64,000 nt of DNA, from NCBI GenBank assembly GCA_051251725.1, contig JBPOFN010000003.1:1-64000 (forward strand), given 5' to 3'. The notes below the pieces were generated by a model, which saw nothing but the letters and a program-made list of their open reading frames with translations, was not told where the DNA came from and made no database searches. The DNA comes from JALZUE01 sp051251725. Its GTDB lineage: Bacteria > Pseudomonadota > Gammaproteobacteria > Enterobacterales > Alteromonadaceae. Positions 36,192 to 46,324 of the stretch are shown in pieces; within the stretch, counting starts at the first letter, position 1; the number at the start of each line of letters is the position of its first letter. The position numbers were made by a program, and so were the translations under genes.

Positions 36192-37694
36192 ATGTCTGTA
36201 GTATTAGAACTCAAAAATATTAGTAAAACTTACCCCGGGGTTAAGGCCTTAGCCGATGTTGATCTCACCTTATATCAGGGGGAAGTTCATGCGTTATTAG
36301 GTGAAAATGGTGCTGGAAAATCAACGCTCGTTAAGGTAATGACCGGCGCACAAAATAAAGATGCAGGTAAAGGGCAGATTTTATTTAATCAGCAATCACA
36401 TCATTTTAAAACCCCAGCAGAAGCACAAGTTGCCGGTATTAGTACGGTTTATCAAGAAGTAAACTTATTACCAAACTTAACGGTAGCGCAAAATTTATTT
36501 TTAGGTCATGAGCCACGTAAATATGGTTTGATTGATTACAAAAAAATGTTGATAGAGTCGGAAAAACTATTAACACGTTTTAAGTTGTCAATTGATGTTA
36601 ATGCGCAACTGTCGTCGTTTTCAGTAGCGGTTCAGCAACTTATCGCTATTGCCCGTGGTGTGGCGATGTCAGCGCAGGTTTTAGTATTAGATGAACCTAC
36701 CGCTAGTTTAGATACAGATGAAGTAAAAACCTTATTTTCCGTGCTGAATCAATTAAAAGCACAAGGTGTTGCGATTGTTTTTATTACCCATTTTCTTGAT
36801 CAAGTGTACCAAATCAGTGATCGCATTACTGTGCTTCGTAATGGTAAACAAGTCGGTGAATTTTTAACGGCGGAGCTACCGCGCGCTAAATTAATTGAAG
36901 CCATGTTAGGTAAAGAATTACAACACTTAAAAACTCAACAAAGTGATGGTGAAATCCCCCTCAACGAAACAACTCCGCTGCTACAGTTAAACGGAGTATC
37001 AGCTAATGGCTCTATTCAAGCAATGGACTTAACGGTGGGTAGAGGACAAGCGGTTGGTTTGGCAGGTCTATTAGGCTCAGGTCGTACTGAAGTTTGTAAA
37101 ACAATATTTGGTTTAGACAGTTTAACTGATGGCGAAATTACCTTTGCCGGTAATAAATTAAAACTAACCCAACCTGCTGATGCCATTAACGTAGGCATTG
37201 CTCTGTGTCCTGAAGATAGAAAAACAGACGGTATTATTGGACCGCTTTCTATTCGTGAAAATATCGCTTTAGCATTACAAGCTCGTTTAGGTTGGTGGCG
37301 TTGTATATCAAAAGCTAAGCAGGAAGAACTGGCGCAGTTTTATATCGACAAATTACAAATCGCCACGCCAGATGCCGACAAACCGATTGAGCAGTTAAGT
37401 GGTGGTAATCAACAAAAAGTGATCCTTGCCCGCTGGTTAGCGATTGATCCTGAGCTATTAATTTTAGATGAACCCACCCGTGGTATCGATATTGGTGCTC
37501 ATGCCGAAATTTTAACCTTAATTAAAACCTTATGTGAAGACGGTATGTCGTTATTAGTGACCTCTTCTGAATTAGATGAATTAGTGGCTTTTGCCAATAA
37601 AGTTGTCGTTTTGCGAGATCGCCATAAAGTGACTGAACTGAGTGGTGATAAGTTAACATCACAGCATGTTATGCAAGCGATTGCGGAGGGATAA
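36192..37694 (+). CDS. ytfR: Sugar ABC transporter ATP-binding protein
   Basis: A 500-residue double ATPase of the RbsA/YtfR class. The first half has Walker A GENGAGKST and Walker B VLVLDEPT; the second half has degenerate GLLGSGRTE, signature LSGGNQQKV and LLILDEPTRGID. It is immediately followed by ytfT with no gap and drives uptake by the two permeases. Confidence 0.93.
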   Translation: MSVVLELKNISKTYPGVKALADVDLTLYQGEVHALLGENGAGKSTLVKVMTGAQNKDAGKGQILFNQQSHHFKTPAEAQVAGISTVYQEVNLLPNLTVAQNLFLGHEPRKYGLIDYKKMLIESEKLLTRFKLSIDVNAQLSSFSVAVQQLIAIARGVAMSAQVLVLDEPTASLDTDEVKTLFSVLNQLKAQGVAIVFITHFLDQVYQISDRITVLRNGKQVGEFLTAELPRAKLIEAMLGKELQHLKTQQSDGEIPLNETTPLLQLNGVSANGSIQAMDLTVGRGQAVGLAGLLGSGRTEVCKTIFGLDSLTDGEITFAGNKLKLTQPADAINVGIALCPEDRKTDGIIGPLSIRENIALALQARLGWWRCISKAKQEELAQFYIDKLQIATPDADKPIEQLSGGNQQKVILARWLAIDPELLILDEPTRGIDIGAHAEILTLIKTLCEDGMSLLVTSSELDELVAFANKVVVLRDRHKVTELSGDKLTSQHVMQAIAEG

Positions 37695-38819
37695 ATGAAA
37701 TCTTCAAACAATAATCAAGCGGCCGCTGAACCGTCGGCGGTTGAGCAACTATTAACACAAGAGCAAGCACTAGCTGCCGCTAAAAGCGAGCGTTATCAAG
37801 CGGGTTCAAGTAATAATTTTTCCCGTTATTTATGGCCGGTGTGTGCGTTAATTTTATTATTAGCGGTGAATCTTATTTTAGACCCAAGTTTTTTTAGCAT
37901 AGCTTATCAAGATGGTCGTTTATATGGCTCATTAATTGATATTTTAAACCGTTGCGCGCCGGTGGCTTTATTAGCGATTGGTATGAGTGTAGTGATCGCA
38001 ACCGGTGGTATCGACTTATCGGTTGGTGCGGTGATGGCTATTTCAGGTGCTGTTTGTGCCAACTTATTATTAATGCCTGATATCGCCTTAATTACCGTGT
38101 TATTCGCTGGCTTAGCGGTGGGAATTGTCGCCGGTTTAGTGAATGGCTCGTTAGTAAGCTATTTAGGTATTCAGCCGATCGTGGCTACTTTGCTCTTAAT
38201 GGTGGCTGGTCGTGGTGTTGCCCAATTAATTAACCAAGGACAAATTATTACTTTTCAACATGACAGCTTTGCTTTTATCGGTGTTGGCAATTGGCTGGGT
38301 TTACCTATGCCGGTTTGGCTAGTTATTGGCATGTTAGTGGTCACCCAATTATTACTGCGTAAAACTGCATTAGGTTTATTTATTGAATCGGTCGGCTGTA
38401 ATGCGAGCGCTAGTCGATATTTAGGGATTAATGATAAAGCCGTTAAGTCGTTTGCTTATGTTATTGCCGGTATTTGTGCGGCGTTAGCAGGGATGATCAG
38501 CGCGGCGAATATTCAAGGCTCAGATGCTAACAATGCCGGTTTATGGCTTGAACTTGATGCTATTTTAGCCGTTGTTATCGGTGGTGCTTCGCTAGTCGGG
38601 GGCAGATTCTCTTTAGCATTAGCGATTACTGGTGCACTGATCATTCAAACGTTAGCCACCACCATTATTGTTAGTGGTTTACCGGCTAAATTTAATTTAT
38701 TAATTAAAGCCGTCGTGATTTTAATGGTTTTATTATTACAGTCAGAAAAGTTTAGAAAACAGCTCAAAGCGCTGTTTAGCTCTAAAGGTCGTCAACAAAA
38801 TTTAGGATCAGCGAAATGA
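37695..38819 (+). CDS. ytfT: Sugar ABC transporter permease
   Basis: A 374-residue RbsC-type permease with a long polar N-terminus of about 45 residues and then eight to ten helices. The block AIGMSVVIATGGIDLSVGAVMAISG and the EAA-like LELDAILAVVIGGASLVGGR are family hallmarks. It abuts ytfR and overlaps yjfF by 4 bp (ATGA). Confidence 0.92.
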   Translation: MKSSNNNQAAAEPSAVEQLLTQEQALAAAKSERYQAGSSNNFSRYLWPVCALILLLAVNLILDPSFFSIAYQDGRLYGSLIDILNRCAPVALLAIGMSVVIATGGIDLSVGAVMAISGAVCANLLLMPDIALITVLFAGLAVGIVAGLVNGSLVSYLGIQPIVATLLLMVAGRGVAQLINQGQIITFQHDSFAFIGVGNWLGLPMPVWLVIGMLVVTQLLLRKTALGLFIESVGCNASASRYLGINDKAVKSFAYVIAGICAALAGMISAANIQGSDANNAGLWLELDAILAVVIGGASLVGGRFSLALAITGALIIQTLATTIIVSGLPAKFNLLIKAVVILMVLLLQSEKFRKQLKALFSSKGRQQNLGSAK

Positions 38820-39778
38820 TGTCAAAACGCTTTTTTCCCTTATGGATCACCACCAGTTTATTAATGGTTTTATTTATTATTGGTGCCGCTCAATTTGAAG
38901 GGTTTGGCAGCTTAAGGGTCGTGACTAACTTATTTAGTGATAATGCTTTCTTATTGATCACCGCATTAGGAATGACCTTAGTGATCATCTCAGGTGGTAT
39001 TGACTTGTCGGTTGGCTCGGTTATCGCGCTAAGTGGGGTGCTATGTAGTGTTTTGATCACTGAATATCAATGGCATCCGGTTGCTGTTTTTGCTTTAGTT
39101 ATCCCATTAGGCACGTTATTTGGTGCTTTGATGGGCACGCTAATTCATGTTTATCGCTTGCAGCCCTTTATTGTCACACTAGCGGGTATGTTCTTAGCTC
39201 GAGGTTTAGCTACCACCATTAGCGAACAGTCGGTAGAAATTGACCATCCCTTTTATGACATGGTGTCTGATTTTGGTTTTTCACTGCTGGGCAATGCGTG
39301 GTTTGATACCAGTTCGATGATCTTTATTTTGTTGCTAATATTTATTGTGACCATAATGCATTTTACCCGTTTTGGCACCAACATTTATGCCTTAGGTGGT
39401 AGTGAACAGTCGGCGCAATTAATGGGCGTACCGGTGAAAAAAACCACCATTGCCATTTATGCTGCAAGTAGCGGTTTAGCGACCTTGGCCGGGATAGTTT
39501 TTACCTTTTATACCTTTTCTGGTTATGCCCTAGCTGGTGTAGGTGTCGAACTTGATGCTATTGCCGCTGTTGTCATTGGTGGCACCTTATTAACCGGCGG
39601 CAGTGGTTATGTTATTGGCACCGTTTTAGGGGTGTTATTGATGGGTATTATTCAAACCTATATTACTTTTGATGGCACACTGAGTAGCTGGTGGACAAAA
39701 ATTGTAATAGGCTTGTTGTTATTCTTTTTTATTGTGCTGCAAAAGGTTCTTAACCGAGAGAAAAATTCGCATGCTTAA
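38816..39778 (+). CDS. yjfF: Sugar ABC transporter permease
   Basis: A 320-residue RbsC-type permease, partner of YtfT. It contains ALGMTLVIISGGIDLSVGSVIALSG and GVELDAIAAVVIGGTLLTGG. Two different permeases instead of a homodimer is typical of the YtfQRT-YjfF system. It overlaps the following GH43 by 8 bp. Confidence 0.92.
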   Translation: MMSKRFFPLWITTSLLMVLFIIGAAQFEGFGSLRVVTNLFSDNAFLLITALGMTLVIISGGIDLSVGSVIALSGVLCSVLITEYQWHPVAVFALVIPLGTLFGALMGTLIHVYRLQPFIVTLAGMFLARGLATTISEQSVEIDHPFYDMVSDFGFSLLGNAWFDTSSMIFILLLIFIVTIMHFTRFGTNIYALGGSEQSAQLMGVPVKKTTIAIYAASSGLATLAGIVFTFYTFSGYALAGVGVELDAIAAVVIGGTLLTGGSGYVIGTVLGVLLMGIIQTYITFDGTLSSWWTKIVIGLLLFFFIVLQKVLNREKNSHA

Positions 39779-40814
39779 CAATATATTTACTTTTATTATC
39801 AAAATATCAGTCATGGTGACGATGCTTTGTCAGATGTTTTTTGTACAAGCAGAAAACATTAACCAAAGTACGATACAACAAAGCTATGTTGTTGAACCCT
39901 TTATCCCTAATCGGGCGGATCCTTGGGTTCATCGTACAGACAATGGTGATTATTATTTTACTGGCTCAGTGCCAGAGTATGACCGGATTGAATTACGTCA
40001 TGCAAGTACATTAAACGGCTTAAAAACCGCGACTAAAAAGGTTGTTTGGCGTAAAAATACTAGTGGGCCAATGAGTGTTAATATTTGGGCGCCGGAACTG
40101 CACCATATTGACGGTGTTTGGTATATCTATTTCGCCGCCGGTGATCTCGATAAACCGTTTAGTATTCGAATGTATGCGCTAAAAAATACCTCAATAGATC
40201 CAATGACAGGGCAATGGCAAGAAGCCGGTAAGGTCAAAGTATCACGAGAAAGTTTTTCGTTAGACGCCACGAGTTTTACTCACCAAGGTCAGCGTTATTT
40301 AGTGTGGGCACAACAAGATGAGGCACAAAGTTATAATACCGGCTTAGTGATCGCAAAAATGAAAAATCCTTTAGCGGTTGAACAACCGGAAGTTTATATT
40401 ACCGAGCCGTTATTAGCTTGGGAGCGTCTTGGTTATAAAGTCAATGAAGGGGCTGCAGTGCTTAAACGTCACGGTAAAATTTTTATTACTTATTCTGCTA
40501 GTGCAACTGATCATCGTTATGCCATGGGCTTATTATGGGCTGATGAAAACGCAGATTTATTAAAAGCTGAAAGCTGGCATAAATTGCCTGAGCCGGTTTT
40601 TACTACCCAAGAAAATTTGTTTAGATTTGGCCCAGGTCATAACAGTTTTACTGTGTCTGAAGTTGGTAAAAAAGACCTCATGATTTATCATGCTAGGGAT
40701 TACCTTAATCTGCGTGGAACGCCGCTAACCGATGGTAATCGACATGCAAGAATACGTGAAATCACTTGGTCAACAGATGGTTTTCCGATATTTAATAATA
40801 CCCTTAAAGATTAA
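39771..40814 (+). CDS. Secreted GH43, probable exo-alpha-L-arabinofuranosidase
   Basis: About 347 residues from the ATG at 39771, which overlaps the yjfF stop; the longer frame from 39732 lies inside yjfF. The signal peptide ends FVQA. The five-bladed propeller carries the GH43 triad: Asp in NRADPW, Asp in SLDATSF and Glu in KVNEGAAV. It resembles the minus-strand cytoplasmic GH43 at 46370 along its length, so the two are paralogues placed in different compartments. The subfamily may be the exo-1,5-arabinofuranosidase type (recalled, not searched). Last gene of the dehydratase-transport operon. Confidence 0.82.
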   Translation: MLNNIFTFIIKISVMVTMLCQMFFVQAENINQSTIQQSYVVEPFIPNRADPWVHRTDNGDYYFTGSVPEYDRIELRHASTLNGLKTATKKVVWRKNTSGPMSVNIWAPELHHIDGVWYIYFAAGDLDKPFSIRMYALKNTSIDPMTGQWQEAGKVKVSRESFSLDATSFTHQGQRYLVWAQQDEAQSYNTGLVIAKMKNPLAVEQPEVYITEPLLAWERLGYKVNEGAAVLKRHGKIFITYSASATDHRYAMGLLWADENADLLKAESWHKLPEPVFTTQENLFRFGPGHNSFTVSEVGKKDLMIYHARDYLNLRGTPLTDGNRHARIREITWSTDGFPIFNNTLKD

Positions 40815-40817
40815 GTG

Positions 40818-41915
40818 TTATTGAGTGTTTTTTTGCTTTTGATAAGCATTAATTAAGTTTTTAACGGTAATTGGCTCTTGGCGTGATAGTTTTTTATTCG
40901 AATATAAAAACTGAGAATAATCAATATCTCGCCAATTTCTATTATTAATAAACGCTAAATATTGCTCAACATTATGCTTAGTGATTAATTCAAAGTGGTT
41001 GTGTTCTTTTGGAATATTAGGCTGTTCGATAAAGCGGTCAATACCGTGATGATAATCAATGATAAGGTTAACCGCCTTTGCCCCCATTAAAAAGTGCCCG
41101 CCAACTAGCGCAGTTATTTTTCCTTCTTTTATTTTATTTAACCCTTTAGGTAGCCAGTCAAAACCACCAATGATGAGTTTATCATTGCCGGTTAATTTTT
41201 CGATACGACTTGAGGCGGCTACTGCCATTTGTGCACTAGCACACCAATAAATTAAAGTGTTAGGGTAACGTTTAACGATGGTTTCAATACGTTGCTCTAC
41301 TAAACGATGATCAAAATTCAAGGTGATAATTTGGTTTAATGTCGTATTTGGGTGCTTTTTTTGTTGCTCGATTAACCCACTATTTCTTTCATGGGTAACC
41401 GCATCAAATGACCCACTTAAACCGGTAATATAAGCCGTTTTTCCTGGGAATCTTCTATGGTGTTCATCAATTAAGGTTTTGGTTAATAATTCACTTCCGG
41501 CCACTTGGTCATAAAAAACTTCTCCTAACCAATGTTGATAATTTTCTCTTGGTTTGCCGATCATTTTAGCTTCTTCCCCCGTTAACACCTGCTCTAGGGT
41601 AATAAAGTTGATTTTTTGTTGTTCTAATTCTTGAAAGACTTCAGAAATACTCCCTTGAAAGGGGCGAAATACTACATAATCAGGTTTAGTTGGAGAATTA
41701 ATTGCTTGCTGTATTGCAGTTTTAAAAGCAAAGCGATTATTGTCGGTATAAATTATTTTTAATGAAATTTCAGAGTTTTTGGCGGCACTTTGCGTTGCAT
41801 CAGCAAGTAAGTACCAAAATTGATGATGGCTGTAGTCAGGCAAAATAAAAGTTACATTAAGCGCTAGCACTTTCAGTGGGAATAGGCATAAAACTAGGTA
41901 AATACTTTTTTTCAA
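40818..41915 (-). CDS. Orphan periplasmic sugar-binding-type protein
   Basis: A 365-residue periplasmic type-1 binding protein with a signal peptide ending VLALN. The best start is a TTG at 41915, with AGAAGG 6 nt before it. Fold cues are FILPDYSHHQFWYLLADA, PDYVVFRPFQGS and LIIGGFDWLPKG. It is convergent with the GH43 at 39771, only 3 bp apart, and has no adjacent ABC ATPase or permease. It may feed a transporter or a sensor kinase or cyclase encoded elsewhere. The ligand is unknown; a sugar fits the context. Confidence 0.7.
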   Translation of the reverse strand: MKKSIYLVLCLFPLKVLALNVTFILPDYSHHQFWYLLADATQSAAKNSEISLKIIYTDNNRFAFKTAIQQAINSPTKPDYVVFRPFQGSISEVFQELEQQKINFITLEQVLTGEEAKMIGKPRENYQHWLGEVFYDQVAGSELLTKTLIDEHHRRFPGKTAYITGLSGSFDAVTHERNSGLIEQQKKHPNTTLNQIITLNFDHRLVEQRIETIVKRYPNTLIYWCASAQMAVAASSRIEKLTGNDKLIIGGFDWLPKGLNKIKEGKITALVGGHFLMGAKAVNLIIDYHHGIDRFIEQPNIPKEHNHFELITKHNVEQYLAFINNRNWRDIDYSQFLYSNKKLSRQEPITVKNLINAYQKQKNTQ

Positions 41916-42030
41916 GGAATACCTTCTTAATGTTTTATAGTTCCTCCAATATATATGAGGATTAAAAAATTAGCTAGGCATTGATGATATCCCTTTATCT
42001 GATACAAATTATCATAAAATTGCAACCCAG

Positions 42031-42075
42031 CTAACCCAACTTAAGCGTATTTAATATGAACTTAAATTGGGTTAG
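42031..42075 (-). terminator. Long hairpin after the ricin-GH43 gene
   Basis: CTAACCCAACTTAAG at 42031-42045 and CTTAAATTGGGTTAG at 42061-42075 form a 15-bp stem with one mismatch, 35 bp beyond the minus-strand stop at 42110. The T tail is weak. Confidence 0.6.
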
Positions 42076-42109
42076 GTTTCTTCATTCATAACATCATAAA
42101 TGAGAGGAA

Positions 42110-43501
42110 TTAATATTTTGGCCAACCATTGGCGTCCCAGTTTAATTTACTGATCATTAATTTAGGTGTGCCATTATCATTAGCGTCATAAGCATGACGA
42201 ACGATGGTGTTATTACCGATAATATCTTGACCACCTGGGCCAACCCAAGCCGCATTACCTCCATCTAAAACACTACCACCGCTGTTCATCATGTTTACGC
42301 CATTTTTATCCAAATAAGGGCCGGTGATACTGGTTGAACGACCATATTCAATTTTATAAGTACTATTAACTCCCGCACAACACTTGCCGGTTGAAACAAA
42401 TAAATAGTAATAACCATTACGATAAGTAATGCTTGGCGCTTCAATGCCACCAGAGCGAGCAGCTATTGAATATAAGCTACCGGTAGGTTTCATGCTGGTG
42501 GCATTTAATCGAGTCACTTTAATGCCATTAAACCAAGAGCCATAAACTAACCAAGGTTTGTTGTCGTTATCAATAAATAAATCTGGGTCGATGGCATTAT
42601 GGCCACTCGAGGTAGTGGTATAAGTAACGACACCTTGATCTTGCCAATTACCTGCAGCAATATCGGTTGTTGATAACAAACCAATGGCTGACTGATTAGA
42701 ACCAAAAGTAGAAATACTGTAATACATATAGGTTGTGTCATTGTAGGCTTTAACGTCTGGCGCCCAAACATCAATACCATCATGATTTGGCACATAGTTT
42801 TGCCACCAGCTCAGGCCACTTGGTAATACTGAAGCTAAGGGCGACCAGTTAAGTCCGTCGGTCGACATTTTGCCATAGATACCTTGTCCGGTTTGGTATT
42901 CGTAATAAGTACCATTGCTGTTAATCATGGTGGGATCGTGAGTAACAATATCACCTGTTAATGGCCAGTGGTATGGGGCGCCCGTATCTACTGATTCAAA
43001 CGCCCATTGCTGAGAGTCCCCACCCCAGTAGGTCCATTGTGAGATATTTGCGCCGTTTGACGTTGACCAATTAAATACTTCAGCACCTTTGCCTGTATAA
43101 GCATTAATTAAACTAAAATGGCCATTACCTTGATCTGTCATCTGCCATTTTTGACTTTCACCACCCCAGTAGCTGTATTGGGCAATATCGGCACCGTCAG
43201 TGGTATCCCAATTATAAACTTCAATGGCTTTGCCTGTCGCCACTGAGAGTATTGAATATTTACCACTACCTATGTAGTTAACTTGCCACAATTGGTTGCT
43301 GGCACCATTGCTACTATATTGAATAATACTTGTACCATCGGCACTTGAGGCATTGAGGACATCGAGTACTTTGCCACTGTGTTTGTTTTTAATGACATAA
43401 GTTCCGTTGTCTATTTGTTGCGCGTTGGTTGCTGTCGTTAACAATGAAACTGTCATTAACATTGTTGATAACCATTTACTTTTTTTAATAAATAACTTCA
43501 T
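42110..43501 (-). CDS. Secreted ricin-type lectin domain plus GH43 endo-arabinanase
   Basis: About 463 residues from the ATG at 43501 (AGAGAAG upstream); the frame's start at 43534 would mask the signal. After the signal peptide (TATNAQ), a beta-trefoil carbohydrate-binding domain spans about 25-170 with three QxW repeats (NQLWQV, SQKWQM, SQQWAF). The GH43 domain follows, with Asp in THDPTM, Asp in AIDPDLF and Glu in GGIEAPSITY, and CCAG as in arabinan endo-1,5-alpha-L-arabinosidases. It is a single gene with operator site C upstream. Likely substrate: arabinan backbone outside the inner membrane. Confidence 0.86.
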   Translation of the reverse strand: MKLFIKKSKWLSTMLMTVSLLTTATNAQQIDNGTYVIKNKHSGKVLDVLNASSADGTSIIQYSSNGASNQLWQVNYIGSGKYSILSVATGKAIEVYNWDTTDGADIAQYSYWGGESQKWQMTDQGNGHFSLINAYTGKGAEVFNWSTSNGANISQWTYWGGDSQQWAFESVDTGAPYHWPLTGDIVTHDPTMINSNGTYYEYQTGQGIYGKMSTDGLNWSPLASVLPSGLSWWQNYVPNHDGIDVWAPDVKAYNDTTYMYYSISTFGSNQSAIGLLSTTDIAAGNWQDQGVVTYTTTSSGHNAIDPDLFIDNDNKPWLVYGSWFNGIKVTRLNATSMKPTGSLYSIAARSGGIEAPSITYRNGYYYLFVSTGKCCAGVNSTYKIEYGRSTSITGPYLDKNGVNMMNSGGSVLDGGNAAWVGPGGQDIIGNNTIVRHAYDANDNGTPKLMISKLNWDANGWPKY

Positions 43502-43579
43502 ATGCTTCTCTGTTTTATTATTGTATTTATACATTATTCGACTGGTTCATGGTGGTTAACACTAGGTTAACTTTTATAT

Positions 43580-43596
43580 TGTAGTATTGTATTACT
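43580..43596. promoter_or_regulatory. Arabinan-locus operator, site C
   Basis: TGTAGTATTGTATTACT is the same 17-mer as site B, 79 bp before the preferred start of the ricin-GH43 gene. Confidence 0.7.
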
Positions 43597-43743
43597 AAAT
43601 AGTTCAATGATTGTTTTTGAATCTTTTAAGTGAAAAGTACGTAGCAATTAGTTGAGAAAGAAGAAGTCATTAATAATAAGTTAACAGTGCTATTAAAATC
43701 ATGACGTGTAGACGAGAATTAACTACGAAAGAAAGTTAAGTTA

Positions 43744-43775
43744 TTGGTAAGTTATTTTTTTAAATAACTTACCAA
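43744..43775 (-). terminator. Perfect hairpin after the GH127 gene
   Basis: TTGGTAAGTTATTT at 43744-43757 and AAATAACTTACCAA at 43762-43775 form a 14-bp perfect stem with a 4-nt loop, 77 bp past the minus-strand stop. Confidence 0.7.
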
Positions 43776-43851
43776 AGTTAAGTTTTTAACAAAATTTATC
43801 CAAAAAACCTTTAAAAGAGGTTAATAAAGCGATTAATTGACAAAGTTGATG

Positions 43852-46278
43852 CTAATTTTTTAGTAACCGAATACCGTAGAGTCCACCAGCAATTGAATTT
43901 TCTTTTGCTTTAAACTTCAAACGAAAGGGTTTATTTGGATCGGCTATTAGGTGCGCTGGGATATCAATATTTTGGTGATAAAAAACGGGACCTTTATCAC
44001 CACTTAACCTAATCGTTGATAGTAACTTATCATCAATTAAGACATCAAAATGACGATTATCATCTAAGCCAAAAAAAGTTAGTTGTAGGGTGACTGAACG
44101 TTGACCTTTTACGTGCATTTGATAACTAAACCAGTCTCTGGCATGGCGCCAATGTTTGGTGCCATTTAAACCGGCTTCACTTTGTTCTGCTTGAAAAAAG
44201 TGATCAGCTTCCGGTTGTTGTTCACCCGGCTGGATTATATCTAAGGTGCGAGCCGCTAATTCAGATTCTTGTTGCGCCTGTGCTGTTAAGTTTTGTTTGA
44301 CACTTTCCCATTCAGTGGGCGAGCTTTGTGGGAAATAAATACTATAACGGCTGTCATGTAACCTAAAAAAGGGTATTAAGGTTAATGGTGTGGTTTGCGC
44401 CATTGTCGCGTGGCCGGTTGTGAAAGTTAATGGCGTACTGCCAAGCGGTTTAATTTGCTTAACAAACTCTGCACCTTTACTTAAAAACATCGGCACATTA
44501 TCGGTTGGGCAAACTGGCCCTTGAGCAATATGTCCCATTCTACTGCTATCGCCAATAAAGTTTAGCTGCTCATTTTTAAAGGGATTAGCTTTTGCTGCTA
44601 AGACAATTGGACCATGTAAAATCGAATAATAATTCGATTGATCCGGTAATTGTTCAGCGCTTGTGTGCATCGGAAACTGTACGTTAACAACATCACCTTT
44701 ATGCCAAGTTCTATTAATACGAACATACTCATCAGGAGAAGCTTTAATATCAAAGGCTTGGCCATTGACTGATACTGTTAATAACTTTGCCGTTACCCAT
44801 GCAGGGTAACGAATATTAAGCGCAAAAGTTGCATCGTTATGAATGGTTAAGCTGCTATTTTCAGCATCAGGAAATAACGTTTTTTGTGATATCTTTATTT
44901 TTTTTTCTGACCAAGTAACTTCAGAATTAACAAATAAATTAACATAAAAATCATCGCCTCGGCTGGCATAGATAATTTCACCATATTTTGAATGGTTTTC
45001 GATACCTGAACCAACACAACACCACATTCCTTGCGCAGGAGCCGAATACACTCGATAATGATTAGGTCGCATTGGCGTGAAATAAACTAAACCACCATGA
45101 ACCGGATGTTGCGACGATAAAATGTGGTTATACAGGGCTCGTTCGTAATAATCGATATAGTGTAAATCTTGCTTATTTTCATACAAAATTTTCGATAATT
45201 TTAACATGTTGTAGGTGTTACAGGTTTCAGGGCCTTCAACATCTTTAACCATGCTGCTGAAATCATCACTTGGGTGAAAATGTTCACGCACACTATTACC
45301 ACCAATAGAAACACTACGTTTACCGACGACTTGTTGCCAAAAGTAATCAGCACTGTCTAACCAGGTTTTATCGTTATTTAATTGCGCTATGCGGGCAATA
45401 CCAACAATTTTAGGAATTTGGGTATTGGCATGTAATCCGGTGAGTTTATCTTGCTTGTTAAGTAAAGGCTTGAGTAATACTTGCTCAGTATAACGTTTGG
45501 CTAAGGTTAAATATTTAGCGTTATCGGAGATCGCATACACATCGGCTAAGGTTTCGTTTAAACCACCATACTCAGTGCGCAGCATAAGTTGTAGTTGTTC
45601 ATCAGTTAACTTATTACTTAAAGTGAGCATCCAATCACTGAATAACACTAACATAGCTTTTGCTTGTTGGTTATCGGTATACAAATAAGCATCACGTAAA
45701 CCGGCAAAAACTTTGTGTAAGTTATACCAAGGTACCCAACTTTTATTTAAGGTAAATAAATCGGCTTCAATTTGGCCATTAGCAATTTGTCGCCAAACTT
45801 CAGCGCCTTTAGGTACGGCTCCTAAATAACCGTTACCATGGGCTTTTTGACACTTATCTAGCTCTTGGATCATATAGGTTAAACGACGTAAAATAGCGCC
45901 GTCACCAGTCGCCGCGTAAGCAAGCGATAAGGCGGTTAGATAATGGCCACCAATATGACCATCTAACCCGGTACTTTCCCAGTTAGGATAACTTTCTGCG
46001 GTTGCCGGTAATCCTGCTTCACGACGATAAGGGGCTAATAATCGTTCAGGATCCATTTTCAGTAGATATTTTAAATTAGTTTGCTGAGCATGATAAAACG
46101 GCCCATCAGTAATTTTAACATTTGAAATAGGAATGCTTTTTATCACTGAGGTAGCTGGATGGGATTGTGCAAAACTAGAAAAATTTACGCTAATCGCCAA
46201 AAAGCTAATAAGGCAGCCCAGTGAAACTTTTTTAAATACTTTTTGATTGAAGTTGTTTTCTTTTAAAAATGTTGGCAT
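43852..46278 (-). CDS. GH127/GH146-type beta-L-arabinofuranosidase
   Basis: An 808-residue secreted protein (signal peptide ending SSFAQS, AAGGG before the ATG). The (alpha/alpha)6 DUF1680 core has LDGHIGGHYLTALSLAYAATGD, GPETCNTYNMLKLSK and GMWCCVGSGIENHSKYGE. The Glu and the Cys residues in the last two blocks correspond to the zinc-cysteine catalytic site known for the family. A C-terminal beta-domain (QAEQSEAGLNGTKHWRHARDW onward) is of the DUF6805/DUF4986 kind more usual in GH146. It would remove beta-linked L-arabinofuranose, which GH43 enzymes cannot. Third of the minus-strand trio after MFS and GH43. Confidence 0.85.
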   Translation of the reverse strand: MPTFLKENNFNQKVFKKVSLGCLISFLAISVNFSSFAQSHPATSVIKSIPISNVKITDGPFYHAQQTNLKYLLKMDPERLLAPYRREAGLPATAESYPNWESTGLDGHIGGHYLTALSLAYAATGDGAILRRLTYMIQELDKCQKAHGNGYLGAVPKGAEVWRQIANGQIEADLFTLNKSWVPWYNLHKVFAGLRDAYLYTDNQQAKAMLVLFSDWMLTLSNKLTDEQLQLMLRTEYGGLNETLADVYAISDNAKYLTLAKRYTEQVLLKPLLNKQDKLTGLHANTQIPKIVGIARIAQLNNDKTWLDSADYFWQQVVGKRSVSIGGNSVREHFHPSDDFSSMVKDVEGPETCNTYNMLKLSKILYENKQDLHYIDYYERALYNHILSSQHPVHGGLVYFTPMRPNHYRVYSAPAQGMWCCVGSGIENHSKYGEIIYASRGDDFYVNLFVNSEVTWSEKKIKISQKTLFPDAENSSLTIHNDATFALNIRYPAWVTAKLLTVSVNGQAFDIKASPDEYVRINRTWHKGDVVNVQFPMHTSAEQLPDQSNYYSILHGPIVLAAKANPFKNEQLNFIGDSSRMGHIAQGPVCPTDNVPMFLSKGAEFVKQIKPLGSTPLTFTTGHATMAQTTPLTLIPFFRLHDSRYSIYFPQSSPTEWESVKQNLTAQAQQESELAARTLDIIQPGEQQPEADHFFQAEQSEAGLNGTKHWRHARDWFSYQMHVKGQRSVTLQLTFFGLDDNRHFDVLIDDKLLSTIRLSGDKGPVFYHQNIDIPAHLIADPNKPFRLKFKAKENSIAGGLYGIRLLKN

Positions 46279-46324
46279 TCATAAACCCTTTTAAATAAAA
46301 ATGGTAAAGCCTAAAAATAAAAAA

